This document shows positions 35,885 to 45,266 of a stretch of 64,000 nt of DNA, in pieces. The notes under the pieces were generated by a model. That model was not told where the DNA came from. It made no database searches and worked only from the letters and a program-made list of their open reading frames with translations. The position numbers and the translations under genes were made by a program. Origin of the DNA: Streptococcus oralis (GTDB taxonomy: Bacteria; Bacillota; Bacilli; Lactobacillales; Streptococcaceae); the NCBI RefSeq assembly GCF_016028255.1, contig NZ_CP065707.1, positions 883,001 through 947,000 of the forward strand. The letters are read 5' to 3'. The stretch's first letter is position 1. Each line of letters starts with the position of its first letter.

Positions 35885-36934
35885 ATGACCGGAAATTATT
35901 CAACACGTGAATACCGTGAGAAATTATATGATGATCTTCATGTTCGATTAAGAGATATAGTGATTTTGATGTGTGCGATTTTTATTGCCTCTATAGGTTT
36001 AAATATGAATTCAACAGCTGTCATTATTGGAGCCATGCTGATTTCCCCTCTTATGACATCGATTGTTGGACTCGGATTTGGTTTAGCTATTTTTGATACG
36101 CGTTTAATCAAGCAATCTTTAGAGGTTTTATTTACTCAAGTATTGGTCAGCTTGCTTGTTTCGACTCTGTATTTCTGGATTTCCCCCTTATCTTATGCAA
36201 GTAGCGAGTTGATTGCACGAACCTCTCCAACCATTTGGGATGTTCTCATTGCTATTGCTGGTGGGATAGCAGGTGTAATTGGGTCAAGGAAAAAAGAAGC
36301 AAACAATATCGTGCCAGGAGTAGCCATTGCAACAGCTCTGATGCCACCTATCTGTACTGCAGGATATGGTTTAGCTAACGGAAATGTACGATTTTTATTT
36401 GGGGCTCTCTATCTTTTCTTGATCAACTGTGTCTTTATCATGCTAGCCAACATTATTGGAACAAGAATTTTGATGAGAAAATCTCCCTTAAGTTCATTTA
36501 ATGAGCTAAACATTAAAATGAAAATTGGCTTGATATCCTTGATTGTATTATTGGTTCTTCCAGCCAGCTATTCAGCAGTCACTCTGACGATGGATCAAGC
36601 ACGAAAAGAAGGGATCAAACAGTTTGTAGGAAAAGAATTCGCCAATCACACGGTCATTAATCAAGTCTATAAGTCAAGGGACAATGAATTAGTCTTGACG
36701 GTTGTTGGAGATCCGATTTCAGAAGAAGAATTAGAAAGGATCCACCAAAAACAAGCCTCTTACGGTATTCAATCTGTTCAATTAAAAGTCAATCAAGTCC
36801 ATAATTCGATAAAATTAGATAGTGAGATGACCAAGGAATTTTATGAAAACATTAACAAGTATATCGATCAAAAACTCTCTGAAAAGGATTCGCAAAAAGA
36901 TCTCGTAAAAGAAAATGAAGCAGACAAGGATTGA
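35885..36934 (+). CDS. DUF389-family membrane protein
   Basis: The 349-residue protein belongs to the DUF389/TIGR00341 family. Its signature runs LRDIVILMCAIFIASIGLNM, then NSTAVIIGAMLISPLMTSIV and later NNIVPGVAIATALMPPICTAG. There are about six transmembrane helices in residues 25-245 and a polar cytosolic C-terminal tail. The function is unknown. It stands alone, with AAAGGAG before the ATG. Confidence 0.9.
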   Translation: MTGNYSTREYREKLYDDLHVRLRDIVILMCAIFIASIGLNMNSTAVIIGAMLISPLMTSIVGLGFGLAIFDTRLIKQSLEVLFTQVLVSLLVSTLYFWISPLSYASSELIARTSPTIWDVLIAIAGGIAGVIGSRKKEANNIVPGVAIATALMPPICTAGYGLANGNVRFLFGALYLFLINCVFIMLANIIGTRILMRKSPLSSFNELNIKMKIGLISLIVLLVLPASYSAVTLTMDQARKEGIKQFVGKEFANHTVINQVYKSRDNELVLTVVGDPISEEELERIHQKQASYGIQSVQLKVNQVHNSIKLDSEMTKEFYENINKYIDQKLSEKDSQKDLVKENEADKD

Positions 36935-37018
36935 GGATAGTCAACTTATCTAACTCATGAAAGCAAATCTTGTGTGGTGGTTTGACCAATCACTACTAGC
37001 TCAGATTAAATAAAATAT

Positions 37019-37051
37019 AAAAAGCAACAGCTGAAATAGTTGTTGCTTTTT
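37019..37051. terminator. Bidirectional terminator between DUF389 gene and thrS
   Basis: AAAAGCAACA and TGTTGCTTTT form the stem around an 11-base loop. A/T tracts on both sides allow termination in both directions. Confidence 0.85.
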
Positions 37052-37087
37052 CTGGCTCTGAAAAATGTTTCTCAGACTGTGATTGTT

Positions 37088-39031
37088 TTATTTCTCAACG
37101 CGTGATTTGTTGGCGATATCAGCTAGGATAGCTTGAACAAAGTCATCAACTGAGACAGTTTGTGTTTCTTTTTGGCCATAGCGACGAACGTTGACTGTTC
37201 CGTCTTCCATTTCCTTGTCCCCAACGATCAATTGGTAAGGAATCTTGCTTGTTTGTGAAGCACGGATCTTGAACTGCATTTTTTCATTGCGTTCATCTAC
37301 ATCTGCACGGACACCACGGTCACGGAGTTTCTTGGCTACTTCCCAAGCGTAGTCCACATGTTTTTCGTTAGATACTGGGATAAGGGTCACTTGATGTGGT
37401 GCAAGCCATGTTGGGAAGGCACCCTTGTAGTTCTCAATCAAGATAGCTGTGAAGCGTTCCATGGTTGAGATAACCCCACGGTGAATCATGACTGGACGGT
37501 GCTCTTCGCCATCAGCTCCGATGTATTTGAGGTCGAAGCGTTCTGGCAACAAGAAATCGAGCTGGATCGTAGAAAGAGTTTCTTCTTTACCGAGGGCAGT
37601 TTTAACCTGGATATCCAATTTTGGTCCGTAGAAGGCTGCTTCACCTTCAGCTTCAAAGTAGTCCAGTTCCATATCATCCATAGCTGCTTTCAACATGCGT
37701 TGTGCATTTTCCCACATCTCATCGTTGTCAAAGTATTTGTGTTTATCTTCTGGGTCACGATAAGACAAGCGGAAACGGTAATCTGTCAAATTAAAGTCTT
37801 CATACACGTCGATGATCAATTGAAGAATTTTCTTGAATTCTTCCTCAATTTGTTCTGGAGCTACAAAAGTATGACCATCATTTAGGGACATTTCGCGTAC
37901 ACGTTGAAGACCTGTAAGGGCGCCAGATTTTTCATATCGGTGCATCATGCCAATTTCAGCGATACGGATTGGTAATTCACGGTATGAGTGTACATGATGT
38001 TTATAAACTTCGATATGGTGAGGACAGTTCATTGGGCGGAGGACAAACTCTTCACCATCCCCCATGTCCATAGTTGGGAACATATCTTCACGGTAGTGAT
38101 CCCAGTGACCAGAAGTTTTATAGAGTTCCACTGAGGCAATTGGTGGAGTGTAAACATGTTGGTAGCCTGCAGCGATTTCCTTGTCAACAATGTAGCGCTC
38201 CAATTCACGACGGATAGTGGCTCCGTTTGGTAACCAAAATGGTAAACCTTGTCCGACTTCTTGTGAAATCATGAAGAGATCAAGCTCTTTACCGAGTTTA
38301 CGGTGGTCACGTTCCTTGGCTTCTTCACGCATTTGAAGGTAGTTCTTCAAGTCTTTCTTGTCAAACCAAGCTGTACCGTAGATTCGTTGCATCATCGCGT
38401 TGTCGCTATTTCCACGCCAGTAGGCACCGGCTACGTTGAGCAGGTGGAAGATTTGGATACGACCTGTTGATGGGACGTGAGGACCACGGCAGAGGTCTAC
38501 ATATTCGCCCTGACGGTAGATAGTCAAACCGCCTTCGTCTTCTGAGTGTTCTTCAATCAATTCCAATTTGTAAGGGTCGTTCTTGAAGATTTCACGGGCC
38601 TCGTCTTTGGTAACTTCTTCACGGATTGATGGGAAGTTTTCTTTAACGATTTTCTTCATTTCTTCTTCGATACGAGGCAGGTCCTCATTAGAGATTTGAC
38701 CAGCTTGATTGTCCGTATCGTAGTAGAAACCGTCTTCGATAGCTGGACCGACACCCAAATGAATGTCTGGGAAGAGGCGACGAGCTGCTTGGGCAAACAA
38801 GTGAGCAGCTGAGTGGCGCAAGATTGGCAGAGCATCTTCGTGATCAGACGTCACGATTTCGATGCTTCCATCTTCAGTGATAGCACGAGTAGTGTCGATG
38901 AGTTTGCTGTTGAATTTACCAGCAAGAGCTTTTTTAGCTAGGGAATTGCTGATGGATTGAGCAATTTCAAAAGTAGTAACGCCGGATTCGAATTCACGAA
39001 CAGCGCCATCTGGGAAAGTAATCTTAATCAT
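37088..39031 (-). CDS. thrS: Threonyl-tRNA synthetase ThrS
   Basis: ThrS charges tRNA-Thr. The 647-residue protein has the N-terminal TGS domain ([20 protein letters not shown]), the editing domain with [13 protein letters not shown], and the class II catalytic core with [18 protein letters not shown] (zinc Cys and His). An anticodon-binding C-terminal domain ends the protein. It lies only 10 bases after the P-loop kinase-like gene. The shared T-box leader at 39687-39898 therefore controls both. Confidence 0.97.
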   Translation of the reverse strand: MIKITFPDGAVREFESGVTTFEIAQSISNSLAKKALAGKFNSKLIDTTRAITEDGSIEIVTSDHEDALPILRHSAAHLFAQAARRLFPDIHLGVGPAIEDGFYYDTDNQAGQISNEDLPRIEEEMKKIVKENFPSIREEVTKDEAREIFKNDPYKLELIEEHSEDEGGLTIYRQGEYVDLCRGPHVPSTGRIQIFHLLNVAGAYWRGNSDNAMMQRIYGTAWFDKKDLKNYLQMREEAKERDHRKLGKELDLFMISQEVGQGLPFWLPNGATIRRELERYIVDKEIAAGYQHVYTPPIASVELYKTSGHWDHYREDMFPTMDMGDGEEFVLRPMNCPHHIEVYKHHVHSYRELPIRIAEIGMMHRYEKSGALTGLQRVREMSLNDGHTFVAPEQIEEEFKKILQLIIDVYEDFNLTDYRFRLSYRDPEDKHKYFDNDEMWENAQRMLKAAMDDMELDYFEAEGEAAFYGPKLDIQVKTALGKEETLSTIQLDFLLPERFDLKYIGADGEEHRPVMIHRGVISTMERFTAILIENYKGAFPTWLAPHQVTLIPVSNEKHVDYAWEVAKKLRDRGVRADVDERNEKMQFKIRASQTSKIPYQLIVGDKEMEDGTVNVRRYGQKETQTVSVDDFVQAILADIANKSRVEK

Positions 39032-39041
39032 GGTTTTCTCC

Positions 39042-39665
39042 TTAAATATTTATTCTATTTTTATTGGACAATTTTAAGAGCCGAGCAACTTCTTCCGCAG
39101 TCTGATTTTCTGACTGACTACCATCTGTTACGAGACTAGGATAGCCTAATCTCACCGCTTCCTGCCGAACCATTTGGGCAAAAAGAATGTCTCGTTGCAT
39201 CCAGTTTTCAAAAGCTTGCTCAGAGTTGGTTGTACCCTCTAAGACATAAGGAACCCATTCTCTCTGTCTATAATGCTTTTTCTGAAAATCAGCTGTCGGA
39301 GTCAAGCATAGATAGGAAGATGCTGGGCATTCAAGCTCCTTTACCAAGTGAGGCAAAAGTCCTGCCCCCTCCACCAAGAGAGGTTTATCTTGATTTTTTA
39401 TCAAGTAAGATTTCACATAAGGAAAAATCTCTTCATAAAAGCGCCATTCTTCATCTGCCATCTCTTCTGGATTTCTCATCCAGATTTGTTCTGGATTTCT
39501 ATCCTGCCTAAGAAGGCAAATCGGCTGTGAGTCTGCACTTGCTTGACTCATCATCTCTTCTATCAAATCATCTAGTTTGATATGAAGTAGTTGATACTGT
39601 CTAGCAAGAAGTGAGGTAATTGTTGACTTTCCACTGCAAGGCGATCCGCCAATCATATAAAGCAT
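39042..39665 (-). CDS. P-loop kinase-like protein in the thrS operon
   Basis: I take the ATG at 39665 ([20 protein letters not shown]), behind GGAGG, as the start; the longer frame reads into the T-box terminator and is not protein. The 207-residue product has Walker [11 protein letters not shown] at residues 6-15 and a mixed alpha/beta body with [13 protein letters not shown] as a likely Walker B-like strand. It resembles small nucleoside/2-phosphoglycerate-kinase-type P-loop proteins, but I cannot name the substrate. It sits between the T-box and thrS. Confidence 0.75.
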   Translation of the reverse strand: MLYMIGGSPCSGKSTITSLLARQYQLLHIKLDDLIEEMMSQASADSQPICLLRQDRNPEQIWMRNPEEMADEEWRFYEEIFPYVKSYLIKNQDKPLLVEGAGLLPHLVKELECPASSYLCLTPTADFQKKHYRQREWVPYVLEGTTNSEQAFENWMQRDILFAQMVRQEAVRLGYPSLVTDGSQSENQTAEEVARLLKLSNKNRINI

Positions 39666-39686
39666 CGTTCTTCCTCCTTCTGACAA

Positions 39687-39898
39687 AACAAAAAGCGACA
39701 TCCTCGAAAGGACGTCGCAACGTGGTTCCACCTTCATTTATGTTCCTCAAAAAAGAGGGACACCTCTGATTGGCTTTAACGTGGCCACCGTTTTATGTTT
39801 TCATAAAAGTCAGTAGAGTAGTATCAGTTTAGACTCTCTATGCGTTTCCAGCAACCACGCACTCTCTAGTAGAAAGGTACTAAGTGACTTGTCTCTAT
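39687..39898 (-). promoter_or_regulatory. T-box riboswitch (threonine) leader of the kinase-thrS operon
   Basis: On the minus strand the conserved T-box sequence GGTGGAACCACG is present (plus-strand 39720-39731). It is followed by the terminator hairpin GCGACGTCC/GGATGTCGC with TTTTT (39690-39717). A long stem I lies upstream, and several ACT (Thr) triplets occur in its 3' part where the specifier should be. Uncharged tRNA-Thr should pair with the T-box and prevent termination. Confidence 0.88.
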
Positions 39899-39903
39899 GC
39901 ATT

Positions 39904-39931
39904 ATTATAGCATGATTGCGAGATTTTTCAA
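39904..39931 (-). promoter_or_regulatory. Promoter of the T-box operon
   Basis: On the minus strand TTGAAA, a 16-base spacer and TATAAT with an extended -10 TG precede the T-box leader. It overlaps the end of the upstream gene at 39928. Confidence 0.8.
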
Positions 39932-40302
39932 GGATTTTGTGAAAGTTTTTTATTTTTTCCTTGCTGGAGCATATATTTAATACCTGAACCTGAAGCCATA
40001 CCAAGTAGGGCAAAGAGTTCATAAGCTAGGAAATAAACGAGAATGAATTCATTGAAAGTGATGATGGTAAAGCAATAGAGAAGAGCAATACCGAGCAACC
40101 ACCACAGTGAGAATTGGAAACGGTAGCTATAAAGAAGGGACACGATGAAGGTTGCCAAAGGTGAAAAGAGGATGATGTTGTAAATGTAAAGCCCTTTCAG
40201 CGTATAAGGGTCAGATATCAGCAGCAAAAGCAACTCATAGAGGGGCCAGTAAAAGAAGAAAATGACAAGGCAGTATGGAATATACTTAAGATATTTCCGC
40301 AT
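39928..40302 (-). CDS. Hypothetical membrane protein
   Basis: The 124-residue protein has about four hydrophobic segments (about 9-30, 38-58, 66-84, 88-106), starts MRKYLKYIPYCLVIFFFYW and ends with a basic tail. No known motif was recognised. Its stop overlaps the promoter of the T-box operon. Confidence 0.65.
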   Translation of the reverse strand: MRKYLKYIPYCLVIFFFYWPLYELLLLLISDPYTLKGLYIYNIILFSPLATFIVSLLYSYRFQFSLWWLLGIALLYCFTIITFNEFILVYFLAYELFALLGMASGSGIKYMLQQGKNKKLSQNP

Positions 40303-40454
40303 GGCAATAGTCCTCCAATCTACAAAAATTGAGAGATGTTGAAGACCACATGATCCTAAATGAAGGGGAACTCTCTACCTATATTATAGCACGTCTTGGA
40401 AGCCTTTACAAGTTAATCCAGTGAGTAGTGATAGTGCTCTTTTTGAGTGTTTTC

Positions 40455-40463
40455 TGCTATAAT
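40455..40463 (+). promoter_or_regulatory. Extended -10 promoter of the metallophosphoesterase gene
   Basis: TGCTATAAT is a full extended -10 element 37 bases before the ATG at 40500; no good -35 is visible. Confidence 0.6.
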
Positions 40464-40499
40464 ACTAACAAAAGAAGTAAGAGGAAATGAGGAGAAAGA

Positions 40500-41342
40500 A
40501 TGACTAAAATAGCAGTTCTTTCAGATATACATGGAAATATGACAGCTCTGGAAGCTGTACTGGCTGATGCAAGAGCGGCAGAGGTAGAAGAGTATTGGCT
40601 TTTGGGAGATATTCTCATGCCTGGAACAGGACGTAGAAGGATATTGGATCTCTTAGCTAGCTTGCCCATCACTGCAAGAGTGCTGGGAAATTGGGAGAAT
40701 AGTCTCTGGCGTGGTTTGCATCGCAAGCTAGATCCAACAAAAGCTAGTCATCGCTATCTCCTACGCCAATGCCAGTATATCTTAGAAGAGATTAGCCCTG
40801 AAGAAATCGAAGACCTCCACAATCAACCCATGCAAGTTCATCGTCAGTTTGGTGATTTGACGGTAGGAATCACCCACCATCTCCCTGATAAAAACTGGGG
40901 TAGAGAGTTGATTCATACGGGAAAACAAGAAGATTTTGATAGATTGGTGACGGAGCCGCATGCCTCTATCGCAGTGTATGGGCATATTCACCAACAGTTT
41001 CTTCGTTACGGAAGTGACGGACAGTTGATTCTTAATCCAGGTTCGATTGGGCAACCCTTCTTTTTAGATGCGCAGTTGCGTAAGGACCTGCGGGCTCAAT
41101 ATATGATTTTAGAGTTTGATGAGGCAGGTTTGTCTGATGTTGGTTTTCGTCGAGTGAATTATGATGTAGAAGCCGAATTGCAGCTGGCTAAGGATTTAAA
41201 ACTCCCTTATTTCCAGATTTACTATGAAAGTTTGATAAATGGGATTCACCATACTCATAATCAGGAACTTCTGTATGAAATTGCCCAAGAACAAGGGCAT
41301 GATGCCGAGTTGGATGCATGGCTGGATGGTGGTAATAATTGA
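40500..41342 (+). CDS. Metallophosphoesterase (YfcE/calcineurin-like), paralogue 1
   Basis: The 280-residue protein has the calcineurin-like metal motifs LSDIHGNMTALE (D/H), LLGDILMPG (GD), LGNWENSLW (GN), ITHHLPDKNWG and YGHIHQQFLRYG (GHxH). It is closely similar along its whole length to the 54658-55503 product. Phosphodiesterase activity on an unknown substrate is expected. Its stop codon is shared with the -35 box of the next promoter. Confidence 0.88.
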   Translation: MTKIAVLSDIHGNMTALEAVLADARAAEVEEYWLLGDILMPGTGRRRILDLLASLPITARVLGNWENSLWRGLHRKLDPTKASHRYLLRQCQYILEEISPEEIEDLHNQPMQVHRQFGDLTVGITHHLPDKNWGRELIHTGKQEDFDRLVTEPHASIAVYGHIHQQFLRYGSDGQLILNPGSIGQPFFLDAQLRKDLRAQYMILEFDEAGLSDVGFRRVNYDVEAELQLAKDLKLPYFQIYYESLINGIHHTHNQELLYEIAQEQGHDAELDAWLDGGNN

Positions 41343-41366
41343 CATTACAACGCAAAAGGGTATAAT
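41339..41366 (+). promoter_or_regulatory. Promoter of the Rrf2-family gene
   Basis: TTGACA, a 16-base spacer and TATAAT give a near-consensus promoter; its -35 overlaps the stop codon of the preceding gene. Confidence 0.85.
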
Positions 41367-41398
41367 GGGTATCATATAGGATGTGAAAGGATAAGAAG

Positions 41399-41836
41399 AT
41401 GCAAATTTCAAGTCGATTTACGATTGCGACTCATATGTTGATCATCATTGCCATCAAGAGTCAAGAGAGCAAGGTAACCAGCGATTTTCTCGCAGCCAGT
41501 GTTGGAGTCAATCCAGTCATTATTCGCAAAACCTTGTCTCAACTCAAAAAAGCTGAACTGATATCAGTTGCGCGTGGGACGGGCGGTACCGAGATTATCA
41601 AAGACCTCCAAGATATTAGCCTTTTTGATGTTTATCAGGCAGTCGAATGTTTAGGAAAATCTGGTAAACTCTTTAGTTTCCATGACAATCCCAACCCTAA
41701 CTGTCCAGTAGGGGCAAATATCCATGAAGTTTTGGATCAAAAATTGCTGGATATCCAAGAAGCGATGGAAAACCAACTTCGTCAGACGAGTCTGGCTCAG
41801 GTTGTAGCTGAAACTCAAGATAAAATGATTAAGTAA
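41399..41836 (+). CDS. Rrf2-family transcription regulator (YwnA-like)
   Basis: The 145-residue protein has the Rrf2 winged helix (SSRFTIATHMLIIIAI with ASVGVNPVIIRKTLSQLKKA) and a dimerisation helix. Only two cysteines lie in the region where iron-sulfur Rrf2 proteins have three, so it probably lacks a cluster, as in YwnA/CymR-like members. Its targets cannot be deduced. Confidence 0.88.
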   Translation: MQISSRFTIATHMLIIIAIKSQESKVTSDFLAASVGVNPVIIRKTLSQLKKAELISVARGTGGTEIIKDLQDISLFDVYQAVECLGKSGKLFSFHDNPNPNCPVGANIHEVLDQKLLDIQEAMENQLRQTSLAQVVAETQDKMIK

Positions 41837-41857
41837 GAGGGCTGGAGTCCTCTTTTT
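41836..41857 (+). terminator. Terminator after the Rrf2-family gene
   Basis: GAGG-gctggagt-CCTC followed by TTTTT directly after the stop codon. Confidence 0.7.
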
Positions 41858-41903
41858 CTATTGCTATAATTATGGTACAATGTAGTCATCAAAGGAGGAG
41901 ACT

Positions 41904-42926
41904 ATGTACTTTATCACAGGATTTTTTGTCCTACTTTTTCTCGTTTCGTTTTTAAGGGACAATCGCAGTCTCTGGAATCCAGCTCTCTTGCTTTTGTCTC
42001 TGCTCTTTTCTTATATATCCATTGCCAATCTTTTTTACGAAGCTGGGCAGAAAGAAGTGCACATGGTTTTCTTTGCAGGGATTTTTCTCCTGCTACCTCT
42101 TTTAGTTTTTCTAAGTGGTTTTTTCCTTATTTATAATGGATTTGTGTTATTGAAAAAAGAAGGAAAATCCAAGGCAAATTATTTGTCTCTAGGATTAGGC
42201 TGCGTGATTCTATTCTTTTTTGTGATCATGGCGATTCGAGTGAGCGATACCAATGGCTTGTTCTACACCAATCATCTAGTGAATATTATCTTTTTCTTTT
42301 TGATTTATTCGTATTTGATTTTTGGTTTTGCCTTTGCAGGATTTCTGCTTTATTCTATCCTGTATCTTTTTATTCCTAAGAAAAAATATTATGATTTTAT
42401 TATCATTCACGGAGCAGGTTTGTTGAATGGAGAAAAAGTGACTCCCTTACTGAAGAGTCGCATTGATAAGGCAGTAGAAGCTTATCACCAGTCTCTCAAT
42501 CCAAATGTTAAAATCATCGCAAGTGGTGGTCAAGGTGGGGATGAGAAGATTTCTGAAGCTCAAGCGATTTGTAATTATTTACTAGAAGAAACGGATGTTC
42601 CGAGAGAAGCAATTCTCCTAGAGGAAAGCTCGACCACGACCTATGAGAATCTTCTCTTCTCAAAAGAAATGGGAGAGAAACTGGTAGAAAGTCCACGCTT
42701 TCTCTTTGTAACCAATGATTACCATGTTTTTCGTACCAGTACCTATGCTCGCCGTATTGGGATGAAGGGAGATGGTCTTGGTTGCCGTACAGCCGCCTAC
42801 TATATTCCATCAGCCTTTATCAGAGAATATATTGCCCTATGTGTGAAGATAAAATGGATTTTTATCGCCTTTTATGTTTTGTTGATTTTAGCTCTGATTT
42901 TCTCTTATAGGGGTATTTTATGGTAA
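41904..42926 (+). CDS. YdcF/DUF218-family membrane protein
   Basis: The 340-residue protein has five or six N-terminal hydrophobic segments (about 1-160) and a cytosolic or surface DUF218 domain with IIIHGAGLLNGEKVTPLLKS, IIASGGQGGDE, LEESSTTTYENL and FVTNDYHVFRTS. A last transmembrane segment closes it. DUF218/YdcF proteins bind S-adenosylmethionine or act on envelope components in other bacteria; role here unknown. Confidence 0.88.
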   Translation: MYFITGFFVLLFLVSFLRDNRSLWNPALLLLSLLFSYISIANLFYEAGQKEVHMVFFAGIFLLLPLLVFLSGFFLIYNGFVLLKKEGKSKANYLSLGLGCVILFFFVIMAIRVSDTNGLFYTNHLVNIIFFFLIYSYLIFGFAFAGFLLYSILYLFIPKKKYYDFIIIHGAGLLNGEKVTPLLKSRIDKAVEAYHQSLNPNVKIIASGGQGGDEKISEAQAICNYLLEETDVPREAILLEESSTTTYENLLFSKEMGEKLVESPRFLFVTNDYHVFRTSTYARRIGMKGDGLGCRTAAYYIPSAFIREYIALCVKIKWIFIAFYVLLILALIFSYRGILW

Positions 42927-42932
42927 TATATG

Positions 42933-42959
42933 AAAAAAATCTCCGTTAGGAGATTTTTT
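42933..42959. terminator. Bidirectional terminator
   Basis: AAATCTCC-gtta-GGAGATTT with flanking A and T tracts; ends the YdcF-like gene and may end the opposing nucleotidyltransferase gene. Confidence 0.88.
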
Positions 42960-42994
42960 GTAAAATTCATGTAGTCATTATTATTCAATTTTGC

Positions 42995-43777
42995 TTATGG
43001 CAAAATGGCTTTTAGTTCCTTCAGGATAGTTTGCAAGGTTACGATCGCTTGTTCTCCTTGTTGCGGTTGGTAGAGTAGTTGGAAATAGTCGCGAATAGTT
43101 TCTTCAAATTGTTTAGGGAGGAGAGCGCAATTGCTCTTAGCATAGTCGAGCATTCGTTTTTCACCTGGATGAGTTTGCTCATTGAGGGCAAACAGCAAGT
43201 CAAAGTAGGAAGCAAAAAATTCACTTGTACGATGATTCATGCTGATAAGATCTTGACGTTTGATAGCTTTTTCAATTTGATGAGAGAAGGCAGGCATGGT
43301 TTGTTCTAGTAAAAGGAGTTGCCTTTCAATGATATGTTTTTTAAGTTCCTGAGGATAGGGAATCTGGTAAGTCTTTTGGAGAGAAGCATAGCGTCCATTT
43401 GGATCGTATAGGATTTTGCTATGGAGTAGATTGTGCCACATACAGGTTGTATAAGCGTTTTGGGGTTGATGCTGAAAAACAGTTGAGTTTAGTTCTTGCT
43501 CAAACGACTCCAGTGAACGATAAATCAACTCGATTTCGACACCGTTATTTAGCACGCAGTCGTCCTCTAGTTCCCAAAACTGGTTTCCAATTTCCATATA
43601 GGAGCAATAGTTGCTAAGAATGATTTGACGAGTTTTCTCGTCAATAGGTGAGTTAAGATAGACATAAACGTCATAGTCAGAATTTTGATCATAGTTTTGT
43701 CCTGCACGAGAACCACCAAGAGCGATAGCTTCTACTTGCTCCAGTTGAGAGAATTCTTTGCAAAGGTCGTGGATCAT
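42995..43777 (-). CDS. Nucleotidyltransferase-domain protein (DUF4037-like)
   Basis: The 260-residue protein has the minimal nucleotidyltransferase active site GGSRAGQNYDQNSDYDVYVY (about 21-40), with the GGS and the DxD pair, and a helical C-terminal part. It is akin to aminoglycoside nucleotidyltransferases and to DUF4037 proteins. Whether it modifies an antibiotic or a cell component is unknown. It stands alone. Confidence 0.8.
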   Translation of the reverse strand: MIHDLCKEFSQLEQVEAIALGGSRAGQNYDQNSDYDVYVYLNSPIDEKTRQIILSNYCSYMEIGNQFWELEDDCVLNNGVEIELIYRSLESFEQELNSTVFQHQPQNAYTTCMWHNLLHSKILYDPNGRYASLQKTYQIPYPQELKKHIIERQLLLLEQTMPAFSHQIEKAIKRQDLISMNHRTSEFFASYFDLLFALNEQTHPGEKRMLDYAKSNCALLPKQFEETIRDYFQLLYQPQQGEQAIVTLQTILKELKAILP

Positions 43778-43867
43778 GATTTTTCTCCTTGCTTTATGGT
43801 TTTAAAGTCATTTTACCAAAAAGTAAAACGTTTGCATAGCATTGAGTTGCTCTTTTTCATTTATAGC

Positions 43868-43907
43868 AAGAAATGTGAACCCTTGTTTTGAGTTCACATT
43901 TCTTTTT
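43868..43907. terminator. Terminator hairpin after the amino-acid ABC operon
   Basis: AAGAAATGTGAAC and GTTCACATTTCTT are perfect 13-bp inverted arms with an 11-base loop, directly after the last ABC gene. The T-run is stronger on the plus strand, so it may work in both directions. Confidence 0.75.
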
Positions 43908-44567
43908 TTATTCTGCGGCTTGCTTCCAACGTTTGGCAAGCATGCGGGATAGACTTGAAATTGCTAGGTTAAAGCTGAAATAGATCAGAGCAATCAAGAT
44001 ATAAAGACTGAAGACCTGCTCTGGTTCGAAATAGCGTCCCATGAGAATTTGGCTGGAGCCAAAGAGTTCTTGTAGAGCGATAACAGAGTAGAGAAGACTG
44101 GTATCCTTAATCACAGTTACAAACTGAGAAATGATAGCTGGCAGCATTTTACGGATCGCTTGTGGGAGAATGATATGGTAGAGGATTTGCGCAGAGGTAA
44201 ATCCTTGAGACATTCCTGCTTCGTATTGTCCCTTGTCTACGGCATTGAGGCCGCCTCGGATAATCTCAGCCAAGGCTGCTGATGTAAAGAGGGTGAAGGC
44301 CGTAATACCAGCTGGTGTTGACTTCATCTTGAAAACCAAAAAGATAGTGAAAATCCAAAGAAGGTTGGGAACATTACGCACAAATTCGATATAAATGCTG
44401 GAGATGATTCGCAAGATAGGATTCTTTCCATTTCTCATGACTGCAAGTACAGTCCCGATAAGGGTAGAGAGGACGATGGCAATCAGAGAAATGTAGAGGG
44501 TCAAGCCGAATCCTTTAAAGATAAAAGCTAGGTTATCTGGGGTCAAAACTTCTAAAATAGATTCCAT
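43908..44567 (-). CDS. Polar amino-acid ABC transporter permease 2
   Basis: The 219-residue HisM-type permease has five hydrophobic segments and the coupling motif EIIRGGLNAVDKGQYEAGMS with G at the conserved position. It is the last gene of a four-gene importer operon on the minus strand (ATPase, binding protein, two permeases), with 9 bases between the permease genes. Confidence 0.93.
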   Translation of the reverse strand: MESILEVLTPDNLAFIFKGFGLTLYISLIAIVLSTLIGTVLAVMRNGKNPILRIISSIYIEFVRNVPNLLWIFTIFLVFKMKSTPAGITAFTLFTSAALAEIIRGGLNAVDKGQYEAGMSQGFTSAQILYHIILPQAIRKMLPAIISQFVTVIKDTSLLYSVIALQELFGSSQILMGRYFEPEQVFSLYILIALIYFSFNLAISSLSRMLAKRWKQAAE

Positions 44568-44576
44568 AGTAACCTC

Positions 44577-45254
44577 CTAAAGTGAATAGGCTTTTTTGTT
44601 GGCTTGCTCCATCTTGCGACCAAACTGGGCGACAGGGAAGCAAAGGGCAAAGTAGAGTAGGGCAGCACCTAGAAAGGCTGGGATGTAGTTTCCGTTGAGA
44701 GCTGACCAAGACTTGGTCACAAACATCAAGTCCACTCCAGAGATGATGGCAACAGTTGAAGTATTCTTGATAAGGTTAACGATTTGGTTGGTCAAAGGAG
44801 GGAGGATGATACGGATGGCCTGAGGCAAAATAATCAAGTGCATGGCACTGATATAGGTGAAACCTTGCGACAAGGCAGCCTCCATCTGTCCACTTGGTAT
44901 AGACTGAATCCCTGAACGAATGACCTCAGCGATATAAGCACCGTGATAGAGTCCGACGCAGAGAACAGCTGTCCAATAAATCGGAATCATGATGGTATGG
45001 TCACTGATAAGAGGTAGACCATAAAAAACGATGACAAACTGCACCAAGAGGGGAGTATTTTGGTAAAATTCGACAAAGATACGAGCTAGGATTCGTAAGA
45101 ATGGACGTTTACTGGTTGACATAGCTCCGAAGAAGATGCCCAAAACCATAGCTAGGATAAAGGATCCAATTGCTAGGGCAAGAGTGAAGAGGAAACCATT
45201 GAAAAATTGTCCAAAATCCTGAAAATAGGCTGTCCAAGATGATAAATCTGTCAT
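44577..45254 (-). CDS. Polar amino-acid ABC transporter permease 1
   Basis: The 225-residue HisM-type permease has the EAA-like motif EVIRSGIQSIPSGQMEAALS and five membrane helices. It pairs with the next permease to form the membrane channel of the importer. Confidence 0.93.
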   Translation of the reverse strand: MTDLSSWTAYFQDFGQFFNGFLFTLALAIGSFILAMVLGIFFGAMSTSKRPFLRILARIFVEFYQNTPLLVQFVIVFYGLPLISDHTIMIPIYWTAVLCVGLYHGAYIAEVIRSGIQSIPSGQMEAALSQGFTYISAMHLIILPQAIRIILPPLTNQIVNLIKNTSTVAIISGVDLMFVTKSWSALNGNYIPAFLGAALLYFALCFPVAQFGRKMEQANKKAYSL

Positions 45255-45266
45255 GGGGTGTCCTCC

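Noticed and set aside
37481..37885. 134-codon plus-strand frame inside thrS
   Set aside because: Antisense shadow of the ThrS catalytic domain with no supporting signal.
39666..39737. N-terminal extension of the P-loop kinase-like protein
   Set aside because: The extra 24 residues are translated from the T-box antiterminator and terminator sequence.
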